The position numbers and the translations under genes were made by a program. A stretch of 64,000 nucleotides of DNA from Pictodentalium vernedei (taxonomy: Eukaryota; Mollusca; Scaphopoda; Dentaliida; Dentaliidae), in NCBI GenBank assembly GCA_031216915.1, contig CM062295.1, positions 177,458,927-177,522,926 on the forward strand, in the 5' to 3' direction. The notes under the pieces are model-generated. The model saw nothing but the letters and a program-made list of their open reading frames with translations. It searched no databases and was not told the DNA's origin. Positions 1 to 10,077 of this stretch are shown here, piece by piece (positions within the stretch are counted from its first letter, which is position 1; every line of letters begins with the position of its first letter).

Positions 1-245
1 ACATGTACATGTACATCGATGTACACCTCCATAGAATTTAGTGTTAAAATCGTGTACAGGTACACGATTTGTCGTTTTTTAGGGTGATTTAGAATCGGCT
101 TTGCCGATTCTACATCACTGGATTCTATATACACATCGCTCAAGAGTGAAAAAATGTATGAAATTTTAAGGAAAAAGAGGTGTATCGTCTGATTTAGAAT
201 CGGCAAATGGGTTTCCCCCATATGATTCAGTGTTAAAATCGTGAG
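1..245. repeat. Repeated and palindromic motifs in the Ngaro 3' region
   Basis: The motif gtgttaaaatcgtg occurs at 41-54 and 230-243, and gatttagaatcggc at 86-99 and 191-204. Two short hairpins are visible: cgtgtacaggtacacg (51-66) and 91-111, where agaatcggc pairs with gccgattct around TTT. This may be part of the terminal repeat system of the element, but the rest lies outside the window. Confidence 0.5.
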
Positions 246-553
246 CAAAAAACGTGTTGCCGTTTCTAAATCATCATCAAAAAGTGATTGTGCATTTGAA
301 TGAGATTTGGCTAGAGTTAACAAATTATTATAAGCAGCTATGATTTGAGCCACTGTCTTTCTTTGAACGTCATTTGTCCCTATATGAAATATAACATGAG
401 AATAAATTGACAGGTCTAGTTTTCCAGAGTTAATGAGATATGTTATTCCACCAACGTTATATCCTGGGAACGATTTCACTGCTGTGTCATAAATGTCGGA
501 AACATACTTGCATATTGAATCTGAGACGATAGTGACTTGTCTAGTTCTCTTTG
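241..553 (-). CDS. SGNH/GDSL-hydrolase-like ORF of the Ngaro element (partial)
   Basis: No long ATG-initiated ORF exists here, but the - strand reads open from about 553 to the window edge. It shows an SGNH layout: a block-I-like motif IVSDS near the start (codons around 516-527), a central block ending in FPGYNVGGI, and a block-III GTND motif (about 369-382) preceded by a hydrophobic strand. SGNH hydrolases are serine esterases/lipases. Related domains are known as an extra ORF in Ngaro elements and in some CR1-like LINEs. A polypyrimidine tract followed by CAG lies just upstream (AG at 554-555), so the ORF may be reached by splicing. The His of the catalytic block V is not identified, since the frame runs out of similarity near 245 and the window ends. 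Confidence 0.6.
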
Positions 554-578
554 CTGAAAAAACAAAAGAAAGAGAGAT

Positions 579-1575
579 TCAGTCTGAACTACTGTTAGAA
601 GTTAAGATTAAATCTCTCATTCTAGTTGCAATAAAAAACTTGTCTTTTAAAGTATAATGTAAATATTTCTTGTAGGCATCACTAGCCCAATCTCCCATAT
701 ATTGAATGAGTTCACCAGGTACATCAGCTTGAAATGCCCAGGAAGCCCCGCAACGCCTAAAACTATGAGATGAGTACAAATATGGATTTCGACCAGTTAA
801 TCCAATCATACTTCTCAGAAAAGATTGTAGCAAGGAATATGTAAGAGGTTTAACCTTGCCTGAAGTCTTTGACATAAAGACGGGATCAGAGGATTTACCA
901 GGTACAAGAGTAATCATTCTTTTGTACGCCGTGACTGGACATAAAGGCGAATTTGGGATGGCTAAAACTGGAATTTTTAAAATTTTCTGTCCAAATTGAA
1001 TAGTCTTAGACCATTTGATGACCACCAGAAGTAATTCATCCGAAACCGAAATATCATTTCTGAGTAACAGAAGATTTGAATCGAATAAAGTACCAGAGGT
1101 GGGCACCAAATTCGATTTTCTTATCATAAGAAAAAAGGCTAAAAGAAATAAGGTCCAAAAAGAAACATGGTCGCAATTATCCTGCTGAATGTGTGGGGAA
1201 AATCTCTAAAAGAATTGAAGGGGTGATAGGCAATGCCTGTTTAACACAATGTTTTTTCAATCTATTCAAACCGCGATAAATAAGTGCAAGTTCGAATGAA
1301 TCAAAAACTGTTGTAGGAATGTTCGAAATCAAATGTAACATTTTAAAAATGTAATTCTTAATGGAAGAAGGTGAGGACAATGATCTACTTAAAAATTGTA
1401 CGTAACATTTCAAATTTTCTAAGGAAGCTGGAAAAGCAATTAAATTGAAGTATGTACAGAATTAAGGATATGCTTTCCACTGAGTCCTAAAATTCCTATA
1501 AGTTCCAGAAGCAAAGGCATTGGATATGGTGAAGTGAACATCCTTCCTTAAGGAAATTAATTCCAATTCTGTAAA
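579..1575 (-). pseudogene. Ngaro tyrosine recombinase (one frameshift and one stop)
   Basis: The C-terminal part (579-1127) carries the tyrosine-recombinase signature: HSFRR near residue 121 (H-x-x-R), then GDWASDAYKKYL with the nucleophilic tyrosine near residue 156. The N-terminal part (1177-1413, extending to about 1575) lies in another frame. The switch occurs at a run of four C around 1195-1198, so a single-base indel splits the gene, and one in-frame stop sits further upstream near the N-terminus. The enzyme would integrate circular double-stranded cDNA by site-specific recombination. It follows RT-RNase H directly, as in other Ngaro elements. The family is certain; activity of this copy is unlikely because of the frameshift. 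Confidence 0.85.
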
Positions 1576-1586
1576 AAAAGAAAATA

Positions 1587-3656
1587 TCACCAATGATGAT
1601 CGAACTTGAATAAAATAAAAGGAACAAATTCTTCACATACATTTATATGTTCAAACAAGTCAAAAAATTTAACTGAATTATCAGAATTCTCATCCCACCT
1701 GGAAAGATAATCCACTAGTCGGTTATCACAACCTTGAATGTGCTTAGCTTTAATTTCAAACTCAAATACAGCAGCAACGAAACAGATTTCTCTCAGGCAT
1801 GTTTGCATAAATGAATTCCTTGTGAATCCCTTGTTAATGATGGAAACTGAAGAAAAATTGTCACAGTTTATCAAAACTCTTTGCCCTTTCAACTTGGAAG
1901 CCCACAATTTGAGAGATACAACAATGGCTAAAAGCTCTAATTCATTTATGTGTAGACCCATCTCTTGGATAAATACTGGAAAAACTGAATGGAAAAAATG
2001 AGAACCATACACTCCACCACAGCCTTGAAGTGAAGCATCACAGGAAATAATTCCATCGAGAGAAGACCAAGCATCAAACATCATAATCGAAATACCATTG
2101 AACACTGGAAGAAATTCCTGCCACCAAAGTAAATCTAATTTAACAAATTCTGGAATGTCATGTAGAGTATGGATGTTGGAGCCAAAAGACCTAAGCCAAA
2201 ACAAAATTCTAGAAACAAATATGCATCCTGGCCTCACACAAGAAGAAACGAAATTCAACTTTCCCAACAAGGATTGAACTTCGCGTAATCTAGCTCTGTC
2301 CTTTCTGTTCCACATAGCAACCAGCTGCAAGATATCCTCCAATCAATCCAAAGTAATTTGAAGAGTAAGATTCTCTGTATCAAACAAGATACCTAGAAAT
2401 ACCATTTTGGTTGACGGTTGACTGGCTTTTTCAGTAGATTCCTCTAAACAACAACTGAACAATAGGCTTTCTAACAATTTGTAATCCCTATCAGCTAAAT
2501 CTGATGACTGGGCCCCTGCAAAATCATCTAAATAATTAATGAGTCTCAAACCATGTAATGAACAAATATAAGAGACAGCATTAGTAACTCTTTGGCAAAT
2601 AAATGCCACTGACCTGAGACCCATGGATAAAACTTTATCAAAATACAATTGATTATTCCAAGAGAAGCCAACTAAATGAACATCTCCTGGATCAATCGGA
2701 ATTTGACGATATGCTCGTTTCAAATCTTTTTTGAAAAGTAAACAATTCTGTCCGAAAGTTTTAATTAATTGTACAAGGCTGTCAATTGAGGGATATTTTA
2801 ACTGAATGTGTTCATCTAAATACTTGTTTTTGGAAATACCATCATTAACAGAGAAGCCAGGTGGAAAGCTTAGATCCAGAATTATCCTGCGATCCATAGA
2901 GTTCCTCTTTGGAACTGAGTTTAGAGGACTGATTTTGATTTGAGTAGCAAAAGGATTTCCAGAAAAAGGGCCTAGAACTGAATCATATGTTAATTCTGTT
3001 TTAATAAACTTCTCAACTTCATCCGGAAAATCTCGAGCTCCCTTGTGATTAATAATAGTGTGTTTGGAAAATTTAAGGTTGTCAGAGTAGCCAATAGGAA
3101 ATCCAAATTCTATAAAATCACATATAGCATAGTCTGAATAATGTATTAACTCAGTTCTAAAGAAAGGAACATGAAGACCAGAAATAACATGAATTCTACA
3201 ATTTTCAAAATTGTGTTTACCTGACTGAACAATATTGTTATGAATTTGAATGAAATTAGAATTGTCAAAATACATGCACTCAATTAAATGAGTATTATCA
3301 GTCGACTGACTTTTGGGTAGAATATCCCCCTCAAAATCTTGCTTGTTAAAAGGTTTAATACAATCCGATTCTTCTAACAAATATAAATTTGATGCATAAT
3401 TATGAAAATCAATGTCAGAAGAAAAGAAATAAGAGATATCAAGGTCATGAGAATGAAAATGATCTAAATCATCATTCTCATAATAAGCATATAATTGAGT
3501 GCTGATTTCACCACCTTTACTTAAGTCGGTTTCTGTCGTATCACAGAAATCAACATCAGTAGATTTAAAAACAGTCCCCGGAAACTGACTTCAACGAAGA
3601 TACTCAGGGTAGAAAACTTCTGTCATGGGATTTAATTCAAGGTTTGACAAATCTAG
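1587..3656 (-). pseudogene. Ngaro reverse transcriptase-RNase H polyprotein with two in-frame TGA codons
   Basis: The reading frame is continuous from 3656 to 1587 apart from TGA codons at 3591-3593 and 2343-2345. The RT half (2343-3380) contains a region with DLKRAYRQIPI (motif A, DLKRAYR) and the catalytic YLDDFAG motif near residue 284. The RNase H half (1587-2342) contains SCDASLQGCGG, NELELLAI and INCDNFSS, the D-E-D pattern of the DIRS-type RNase H. The segment 3381-3590 is an open, acidic linker rich in Asp, His and Tyr. This frame is also the Gag frame, so Gag and Pol are separated only by one TGA. The two extra TGA codons look like decay. Confidence 0.85.
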
Positions 3657-3659
3657 TCA
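3652..3659 (-). promoter_or_regulatory. Possible Gag-Pol stop-codon readthrough context TGA-CTA-G
   Basis: On the - strand the Gag stop reads AAA TGA CTA GAT and the Pol frame continues in phase. UGA followed by CUA(G) is the best-known leaky stop context in viral and animal mRNAs. That, with the shared frame, suggests Pol could be made by readthrough. The further TGA at 3591-3593 would still block this copy. Confidence 0.4.
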
Positions 3660-4688
3660 TTTTTGATGCGGACAAACCGAAGAACATTCAGGATGACCCA
3701 ATTTGTCTTTCGATTTTAACCAGCATGTAGCACAAAAATGTTCTACTGTTTTCAACTGACCCTTAACTGTAGCCTTATGAGGCGCTTTTAAGAAGCATTT
3801 GTTCCTTTGATAAGCACTACAAAACCAAACGTCAGATACAGCTTTGTCCGAAGTAAAAAACATTTTGTGTGCGGTAGATCCTAAAAAAGTGGATTTTGGT
3901 CGAATATATTTTGCCAAAATTGGGGTTTCAATTAAACTTGGGTCGTCAGACCAAGAATTCTGCCCTAGCTCAATACGTCGAAGCCAGTCACTATAAAAGT
4001 TTAGCAAGGCCTTCCAATCATAAATTGTATAATAATATGCAATTTTTTTGAGAAGGGCTAATCTCCCTGAATGCTCAGCAGAAGATATTTTAGAAGCTGT
4101 AATAATTTCAAGCTCCCCTGCAATAAACTGTTGAAAGGTGAGATCCTTAAATTTTAAATTAGCTCCAACATACTCAAACTGAAGAGTAGAATGTGGGAAT
4201 TTCTGAGGGTATAAAACTGTATCACTGGCTTTAGTATCCAGACCAGACCTTAATTTCTTTCTTTTTGAATTGGAATTTCGTTTATTGCAGAGGGGCGATT
4301 TTTCTACATCAGTATCAGAACTATGAATATCAGCGCCTAAGCTTAAAGTTGAAGACGAGTCATCTGTGTCGGATTCAGACTCGGAATCTACAAACAAATG
4401 TTCATTCTTAACAGACTTATTACGTTTAGACAGTTTCGATTTTGTAGGAGACTTCGAAATTTTACAATCCGCACCCTTGGATTCATTTACAAATCCCAAC
4501 TTTTTTAATTTATTGTCTACTTGAATGTTCAAATCTTCCATTTTACGGAGTGTAGCCAAGTCAATATCACGGTGTTTAACAATAACACCATCCTTACACT
4601 TGGAAAGTTCGTGAGGAGACTTCGATCGATGCATACCTTTCAAAAAATTTTTTATCAAATGGCTCAAAGTGCGTCCACTCTCAATCAA
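3657..4688 (-). CDS. Ngaro Gag-like protein
   Basis: An intact 343-codon ORF starts at an ATG at 4688. The first 150 residues are basic and low in complexity, with a serine/aspartate-rich acidic stretch (DSESESDTDDSSS, about residues 100-112) and nuclear-localisation-like KRKK. The central part is globular (residues about 165-270). The C-terminus is Cys/His-rich: WFCSAYQRNKC, then HFCATCWLKSKDKLGHPECSS, ending CPHQK, consistent with a zinc-binding nucleocapsid-like module. It precedes RT in the same frame, the position expected of Gag in Ngaro/DIRS elements. No close match to a named Gag is claimed; the identification rests on position and composition. Confidence 0.7.
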   Translation of the reverse strand: MIESGRTLSHLIKNFLKGMHRSKSPHELSKCKDGVIVKHRDIDLATLRKMEDLNIQVDNKLKKLGFVNESKGADCKISKSPTKSKLSKRNKSVKNEHLFVDSESESDTDDSSSTLSLGADIHSSDTDVEKSPLCNKRNSNSKRKKLRSGLDTKASDTVLYPQKFPHSTLQFEYVGANLKFKDLTFQQFIAGELEIITASKISSAEHSGRLALLKKIAYYYTIYDWKALLNFYSDWLRRIELGQNSWSDDPSLIETPILAKYIRPKSTFLGSTAHKMFFTSDKAVSDVWFCSAYQRNKCFLKAPHKATVKGQLKTVEHFCATCWLKSKDKLGHPECSSVCPHQK

Positions 4689-4978
4689 GATGACCTCAAA
4701 ATTGACCAGAAAATTTGAAAAATGAGATGTGTTTGATTGCTCATTTGCCGGTCAAACCACACTCGATTCGATACACGAATCCACCAGTGAATCAGAGATC
4801 ATCAGTCGGGTCGTACATCGGAACAAGCGTTCTCTATCAGCCAGTCAATAATTATGCAATTTGAGAATCAAGAAACTCAAATATAGACAATGAAATCACC
4901 GGTCATCTGGAACTGATCAGGACTCAGGTCTTGTACCGGTATTGTCTCAATACGTCAGAAGGAGGACGAGAACTTGTG

Positions 4979-5607
4979 ATGCCTCACCTAGTGGTGATCG
5001 AACATGAAGCTCGATTAGCAACTCCACAGGAGGCAGCACGCTCAAGCCGTCAAAGTGTCATTCATTATTGGAATGATCGATGGTGGGACGCAACTTATTA
5101 TGACCAAAGAATACCTTATGAAACAGAGGATGGACTGATACATTCGTCTCATCTACTCTGATCTGTCCATTTCGCCCCAGTGAGTTTAGTCAAATTGTCA
5201 TACCCGAATATCCCCAACAATATCGCATGTTGATTGGTGAAACGTTCCATCATGTGCAGGTGGAACATACCTATGAGTGGGAAAGTGCACAATACAGCTA
5301 CCAAGTATTACAATACGCGCTTGAGCAATATGCAAGTCTTCGAATTTTTCAGGCAACTCAAAATTTAGTTGATGGAGACGAGAGACAATGTGTGATATGC
5401 TTGATGGACATCACAGGACCTCATGCAGCATATCTCTGTCCTCAATGTACTCAAATAGTGCATATACAGTGTGGGTTAACTTGGATGCAGGAAAGACGTA
5501 ATTGTCCTCTGTGCCGCTATGGCCTCTTCTGGGGAATCCCTTTAAAGAAGCATAGTTTCGACTATACCGCGTTTTATTATCAATTCTTTCCCAACCAATT
5601 AATGTGA
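4979..5607 (+). pseudogene. RING-finger protein, split by a frame change
   Basis: The second half (5161-5607) ends in a RING-like domain: CVIC, 12 residues, CPQC, 4 residues, HIQC, 10 residues, CPLC. That gives eight Cys/His ligands, with a CxxC where the classic RING has CxH. RING domains recruit E2 enzymes for ubiquitin transfer. The first half (ATG at 4979, stop at 5159) is in another frame: MPHLVVIEHEARL, with a Trp/Tyr-rich tail. The two frames overlap between about 5122 and 5160, so a single-base indel or an unrecognised intron could link them. It lies head to head with the 5' end of the Ngaro element on the opposite strand. I do not recognise a specific RING family, and cannot tell a host retrocopy from an element gene. 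Confidence 0.5.
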
Positions 5608-6450
5608 GATATAGTTAGTTTATTTTTCAGTTTCAGATAATGTAATTCCTTACAGAAAGGTGATTCCTCTTGTCTGGTAGTGTTCTTGTAGCAGCATTTC
5701 TGAAGATGTACCGCCAATCGTTAATGAGCGGAGTCCATGTAGTGCATTTCTTATTCATTGATTACTTAAACCTAGTCACTAGGTAGTGTCAGATCTTGGT
5801 CACAGTATTCTGACCATTTCGTGGTCTTGTTAACATCCTGATCACGTCCTGGTCACGTGATTGATTATCCTGGTCAGTTCTGATCACGTGATTGTCCTGG
5901 TCACTTAATTCACCCAATCCAGACTCGAGCTCCGATAAACATTACCGAACCTCGCGTCTTGGTTGGGAGGATTGTAACAAAATGCCCTCCATGGAACACG
6001 TAGGGTTAATATAATTGGACTTGGGAATCTTGGTTCCTTAAGTGTTAATAAGAGTGGCCAAGTCCCACTTGGTAATAATTCTCTGGAGAATAAACCTTGA
6101 TGAATATGAAAGCTGTTCCCGAGTTCTTATTAAAGGGGCAGCTATGCTTTCATACTATTTAACAATATTAGACTTTAATAAATATGGAAATTCTCTTAAA
6201 GGCACGGCTATGCAGTCGTGGTATTTTACTGATATTCATATTTCTAATTAAAATTACATAATAGTTTAGAAACAGTGCATGCAAACTACATGTTTGGTTC
6301 TCACACTCCTGCACTTAACTGCGCATAAACACCAGCTGCAGTCAGACCTGCAGTAACCTTATCAAAATACTTTTGACAGAATTTGGTATTATATTCTGAC
6401 CTGGCCTAACCCTGACACACCAGTAATAACTTTTAGCTCTGGGAACTGTG
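5608..6450. repeat. Non-coding, with short degenerate tandem repeats
   Basis: No gene seen. Two repeat clusters are visible. At about 5795-5915 variants of TCCTGGTCACGTGATTG recur four to five times, bringing several CACGTG E-boxes. At about 6115-6250 a block with 'aaaggggcagctatgc' is followed about 65 bases later by 'aaaggcacggctatgc', an imperfect duplication. Confidence 0.5.
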
Positions 6451-7974
6451 CAAAATAGCACGTACGATGATAAATTATTGACGTCATATAGTAACTCCCT
6501 AACCTTGAGGATAAATTCGGATAAAGTAGATAAATGCGAACCAACAGCATGCCTGTGTCATTTTAGTGTGAGAATTCATACTGATAGCACAGGATGCCCC
6601 CGCTATCCCAGAATGGAGGTGAGGGGTTATGAAACACCTCTCCGCCATCTTGGGGTATAGATGGCGTTTTGTGGCTTCAACCTTCGCATTGTGCTCTGGT
6701 GTACGTGACTAGATACGCTCGGAAAGTCACGTACATAACAGATTATAAACTAGCGGAAAGACCCGAGAATTTCACTTCTCTCTGGGCTTCCAACACGTAC
6801 AGAAGTCACTCTCCTATTTTCGTGGAAGAACATTGCCGAACGCTGCCAGGCCAGACACCAGTTATAGACAAAGGACACGATGAGAGCGATGCGATATTCT
6901 CGACTTAGTTTCATTTCATATCTTCTACATTAATATTCTTACCAGAGAGAGAAACCAGTGTAGTTTTAGGCACTTTAAAATAGGGTTTAATTAAAATAGA
7001 AAACTGTAAGTACATTTTTATGTGTTTTGACTTCACCCATTCGCTGCGGCTGCAGTACTTCAAGAACTTTTGCAGACTCCACAGAAACTGGTTGCCTTCT
7101 TGAATGAACTCTTTAAATTGTCCTGTGGCCCATTGCCACAATTGAAGTCCTAACCTAAAACCACTAGACGGTCATTTTTAATGGGGTACTTAACACTGCT
7201 TCGCCACATTAGCTGATATATTGATATATTTTTAAAAAATTCAAAAAATTGCACAAGTTGGAAATGCACATTTTTGGTGCACTCAAGAGACCCGCCCACC
7301 CCCACGTCACGCCTTGCAAATTTTTGGTGGCCTCCCCCTGCTCAGAGCATTTTTTTCTGTTTAAATTGTAATTGCCACTGCCACTGCCACTGATATTCTG
7401 TTTTATTATAAATGCATATCAATATGGCAAGGTACCCCTCCTATAGAATCTGGGGTACTGCCTGTCGACAGGTAGAATCGAAAGGTGTAGTAACCCAGAT
7501 CACACCTAAATTAACAAATAAGAAAGGATATTTTCCCACAATTAACTAATTTTCGAAAAAGTTCTTGGAATGTGGTGTTCGGTCCTGCCCAATATATTAC
7601 TCAAACGCGTTGCATTGTGGTATTATCTTCTTAAAGGCCTATATGTCAGTGGAGGGGATATTGACTAGGGTTAAAGTAAGGAGCCCCCTTCTAACTTTGA
7701 AAATTAGAAAAACACCCATGATGATTTCCTGATTACTTCCAAAAGGTGCCCTTTTTGTCGTACAGTCCAATGGGGGTTCGTTACTTCAGATTTTAAGAAA
7801 TGAAACTGAGGTGCCTACGTCATCTAAGAGAAGTGCTGACATTGATGACTTATAGTTGTGTTAGCTAAAGAACTATTTATCTCTGATAAAAGGATTGTAA
7901 CATTAACCCCTGAATGGTCAAAAAGACCAGTGCTATTCTCAAAAATCACCATTCAATTTTCATTATTTGTCTCA
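6451..7974. other. No feature recognised
   Basis: Only short unconvincing ORFs. There is a three-copy gccact run at 7372-7391. Nothing resembles a known protein or RNA. Confidence 0.4.
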
Positions 7975-8049
7975 AAAACATAGCTTAGGACCCCTCATTG
8001 GAACGAGCACATTGAGCTCGTTCCAGCGAGGGTTCCTAAGCTATGTTTT
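7975..8049. repeat. Near-perfect 75-bp palindrome
   Basis: The left arm aaaacatagcttagga pairs with tcctaagctatgtttt, and the inner ggaacgagc pairs with gctcgttcc around a short loop at about 8011-8017. This would form a strong hairpin. It could be a tiny foldback element. Confidence 0.75.
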
Positions 8050-9464
8050 GTCGCAAAATCTGAAAAACAATAGTTATTCAAGAATTTTATTTGCAAGTGT
8101 CGTCTGCCTTTCATGTTAGGTAAAGGGTTAAAATATATCCTTAATTTCAGGGTCTGGTATATTCATATCTGTACGAAATGTACTTAGCGGTACAGGATCT
8201 GTTGGATTGAGTCTGTGTATATGGTTAGTTGCTGGTGTTGTGTCGACTGTTGGTAAGTGATAGAACTGGAACTGTAATATATTAGAATGAATTCATTGGA
8301 GAATTTTGAATTCTTTGAGACGACCTCACCAGAAAAGATGCTTGTTGGGGATGTGAATCTGGTGTATTTATTACACTTCAACCATTTTCCAGTTTAAAGG
8401 AGTATACTTCAACCCGAAGACTAGTAAAAATAAAAAATGTACCTGTCGCGCGAGCAGGGTGAGCATCGTTTCAAGGCATGTATACCATCGATTTGTGCCA
8501 CAGCGCACTCCCACTTGGGAAATTGGAGGAGGGTGGTAAGTTTCTTGCACAAGAACACATCGAGGTTTTCGCGAAGTTTGATTTTCCTCCATTAATTTTT
8601 CAGAGTGACCTTCATTACCATTGAATCTTTCTTTTCAACCATCACCTAATTTTCATCCTTCGTTGGAACGAGATAGACGATCTCGCTCACTCCCAAGGTG
8701 AATCACACCCTGTGTTGTGGAGAGAAGATGAAACAATAATGCGAAAACTGTTTGCACAAGCGCGCTAGAAAGGTCCATGAGAAACATTTTAGTTAGTGCA
8801 TACATCATGGAAAGTCTTCGCACAAACAAAGAACATTCTGGGAACAAACTTTAATCTCGTTCACTAGAAGCTGAACACTATACCTCAAAACATTTTTGAA
8901 ATTATTTCTTTTTAAATAATTCTTTGTTTATTGGACAAGGCTCTGCATTATTGGGGCTATCATCTTCATTCGAAAATCTTTGAAAGTTATCTCATCCCCA
9001 CTACACACATACACACCTACACATACCTGAGTAACATCCTTGTAAGGACTAAATTAGAGCCCATCAATGAATAACATCAATTATTGCCAGTCAGTTTAAC
9101 CAGTTCCTAAGCTCATTACTTAGTTTAAATCAATTTGATGTATTTTTTATCATGTTTGAAACCTATCAAGGTTAAGTAAATGTATATTTTCAGGAAAATA
9201 ATATTTCGGCGGCATATTACAAGAAAAAAACGTTTCAGTGGGAAATGTCTGTGCCAGTGCAAATTTTTAACCTTAAACACACACACACACACACATGATT
9301 GCCCGGTGGGGTTGCCGGAGGTTGGACCCCGGCAGGGGATCAGAAACCAACATTCTAAATTCCTCTGAAACATGATTGTGTCCTTCAACAAACACACACA
9401 GGCCTGGGCCAGTTTTCTTCTGAGGCCAACCACAGCATTTTGGCTTACCCCACCCGCCCCTTAC
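8050..9464. other. No gene recognised; CA microsatellite
   Basis: Short ORFs here show no family signature. A (CA)10 run lies at 9276-9295. A G-rich block follows at 9300-9340. Confidence 0.4.
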
Positions 9465-10077
9465 AGCCTTGTACGATTACATTACTACAAGTCTGTAAGG
9501 ATGGTAGAAGACGAAAGTATTGGGTGACTACAGTAGAACTGTACTACTACAGTAGAACTTGATCATAGAACAGAAGATGATGACTATGGGAAAGTCAGAA
9601 GTTGTGTTTTAGACCAATAAAGGTGTGGGATGGTCTAGACACCGGAAGCCAATCAGGTGCTAGGAGTCACAACTATCCTCGAATAAATATCCTCCAATAG
9701 ATATCCTTCTTTTGGAATCCCACTAGGAGAATCCCTGTTTGGGAAGGGTCTGTGGTCATTGAATCCCTTTTTCCGAGATGAGTATAAGAGTTGTGAAAGG
9801 AGACACTCGTTTGAATAAGTACTCAATAGCTTATTTGCTCGATAAGATCCGAGTCATTCTTGCAATCAGAGATAGTTAGCAAGCCTGTAGTAATGCTACA
9901 AGTCAGTAGTAATCATACAAGGTTGTAAGGGATAGAAGACTATAGTATTGGGTGACTACAGTAGAACTGTATTACTACTGTAGAACTTGATCATAAGACA
10001 GTTGTTGATGACTATGGATAAGTCAGAAGAAGTGTTCTTAGACCTATATAGGTGTAGAATGGTCAAGAAACCAGAAG
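9465..10077 (+). repeat. Satellite array, ~425-bp unit (left part)
   Basis: The landmark gtattgggtgactacagtag occurs at about 9517 and 9943, about 426 bases apart. It is followed each time by the same text (ttgatcat, 'ggtgtg/ggtgta', 'ggtctag/ggtcaag'). The array stops at CAGAAG (10072-10077), where the foldback element begins, and resumes at 15359. Confidence 0.8.

Larger units (their letters stand above)
1..4700 (-). mobile_element. Ngaro/DIRS-like tyrosine-recombinase retrotransposon, partial
   Basis: The order on the - strand is Gag-like ORF, reverse transcriptase plus RNase H, tyrosine recombinase, then an SGNH-hydrolase-like ORF. A tyrosine recombinase in place of a DDE integrase is the hallmark of the DIRS order. 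The SGNH ORF and the absence of an obvious methyltransferase domain favour the Ngaro group. The 3' end is cut by the left edge of the window, so the split direct repeats expected in Ngaro cannot be verified. The 5' boundary lies somewhere between 4690 and 4930 and I could not place it. Breaks are few, so the copy looks fairly young. Confidence 0.85.

Noticed and set aside
1738-2001. + strand ORF of 87 codons
   Set aside because: Lies antisense to the well-supported Ngaro RNase H and has no motif.
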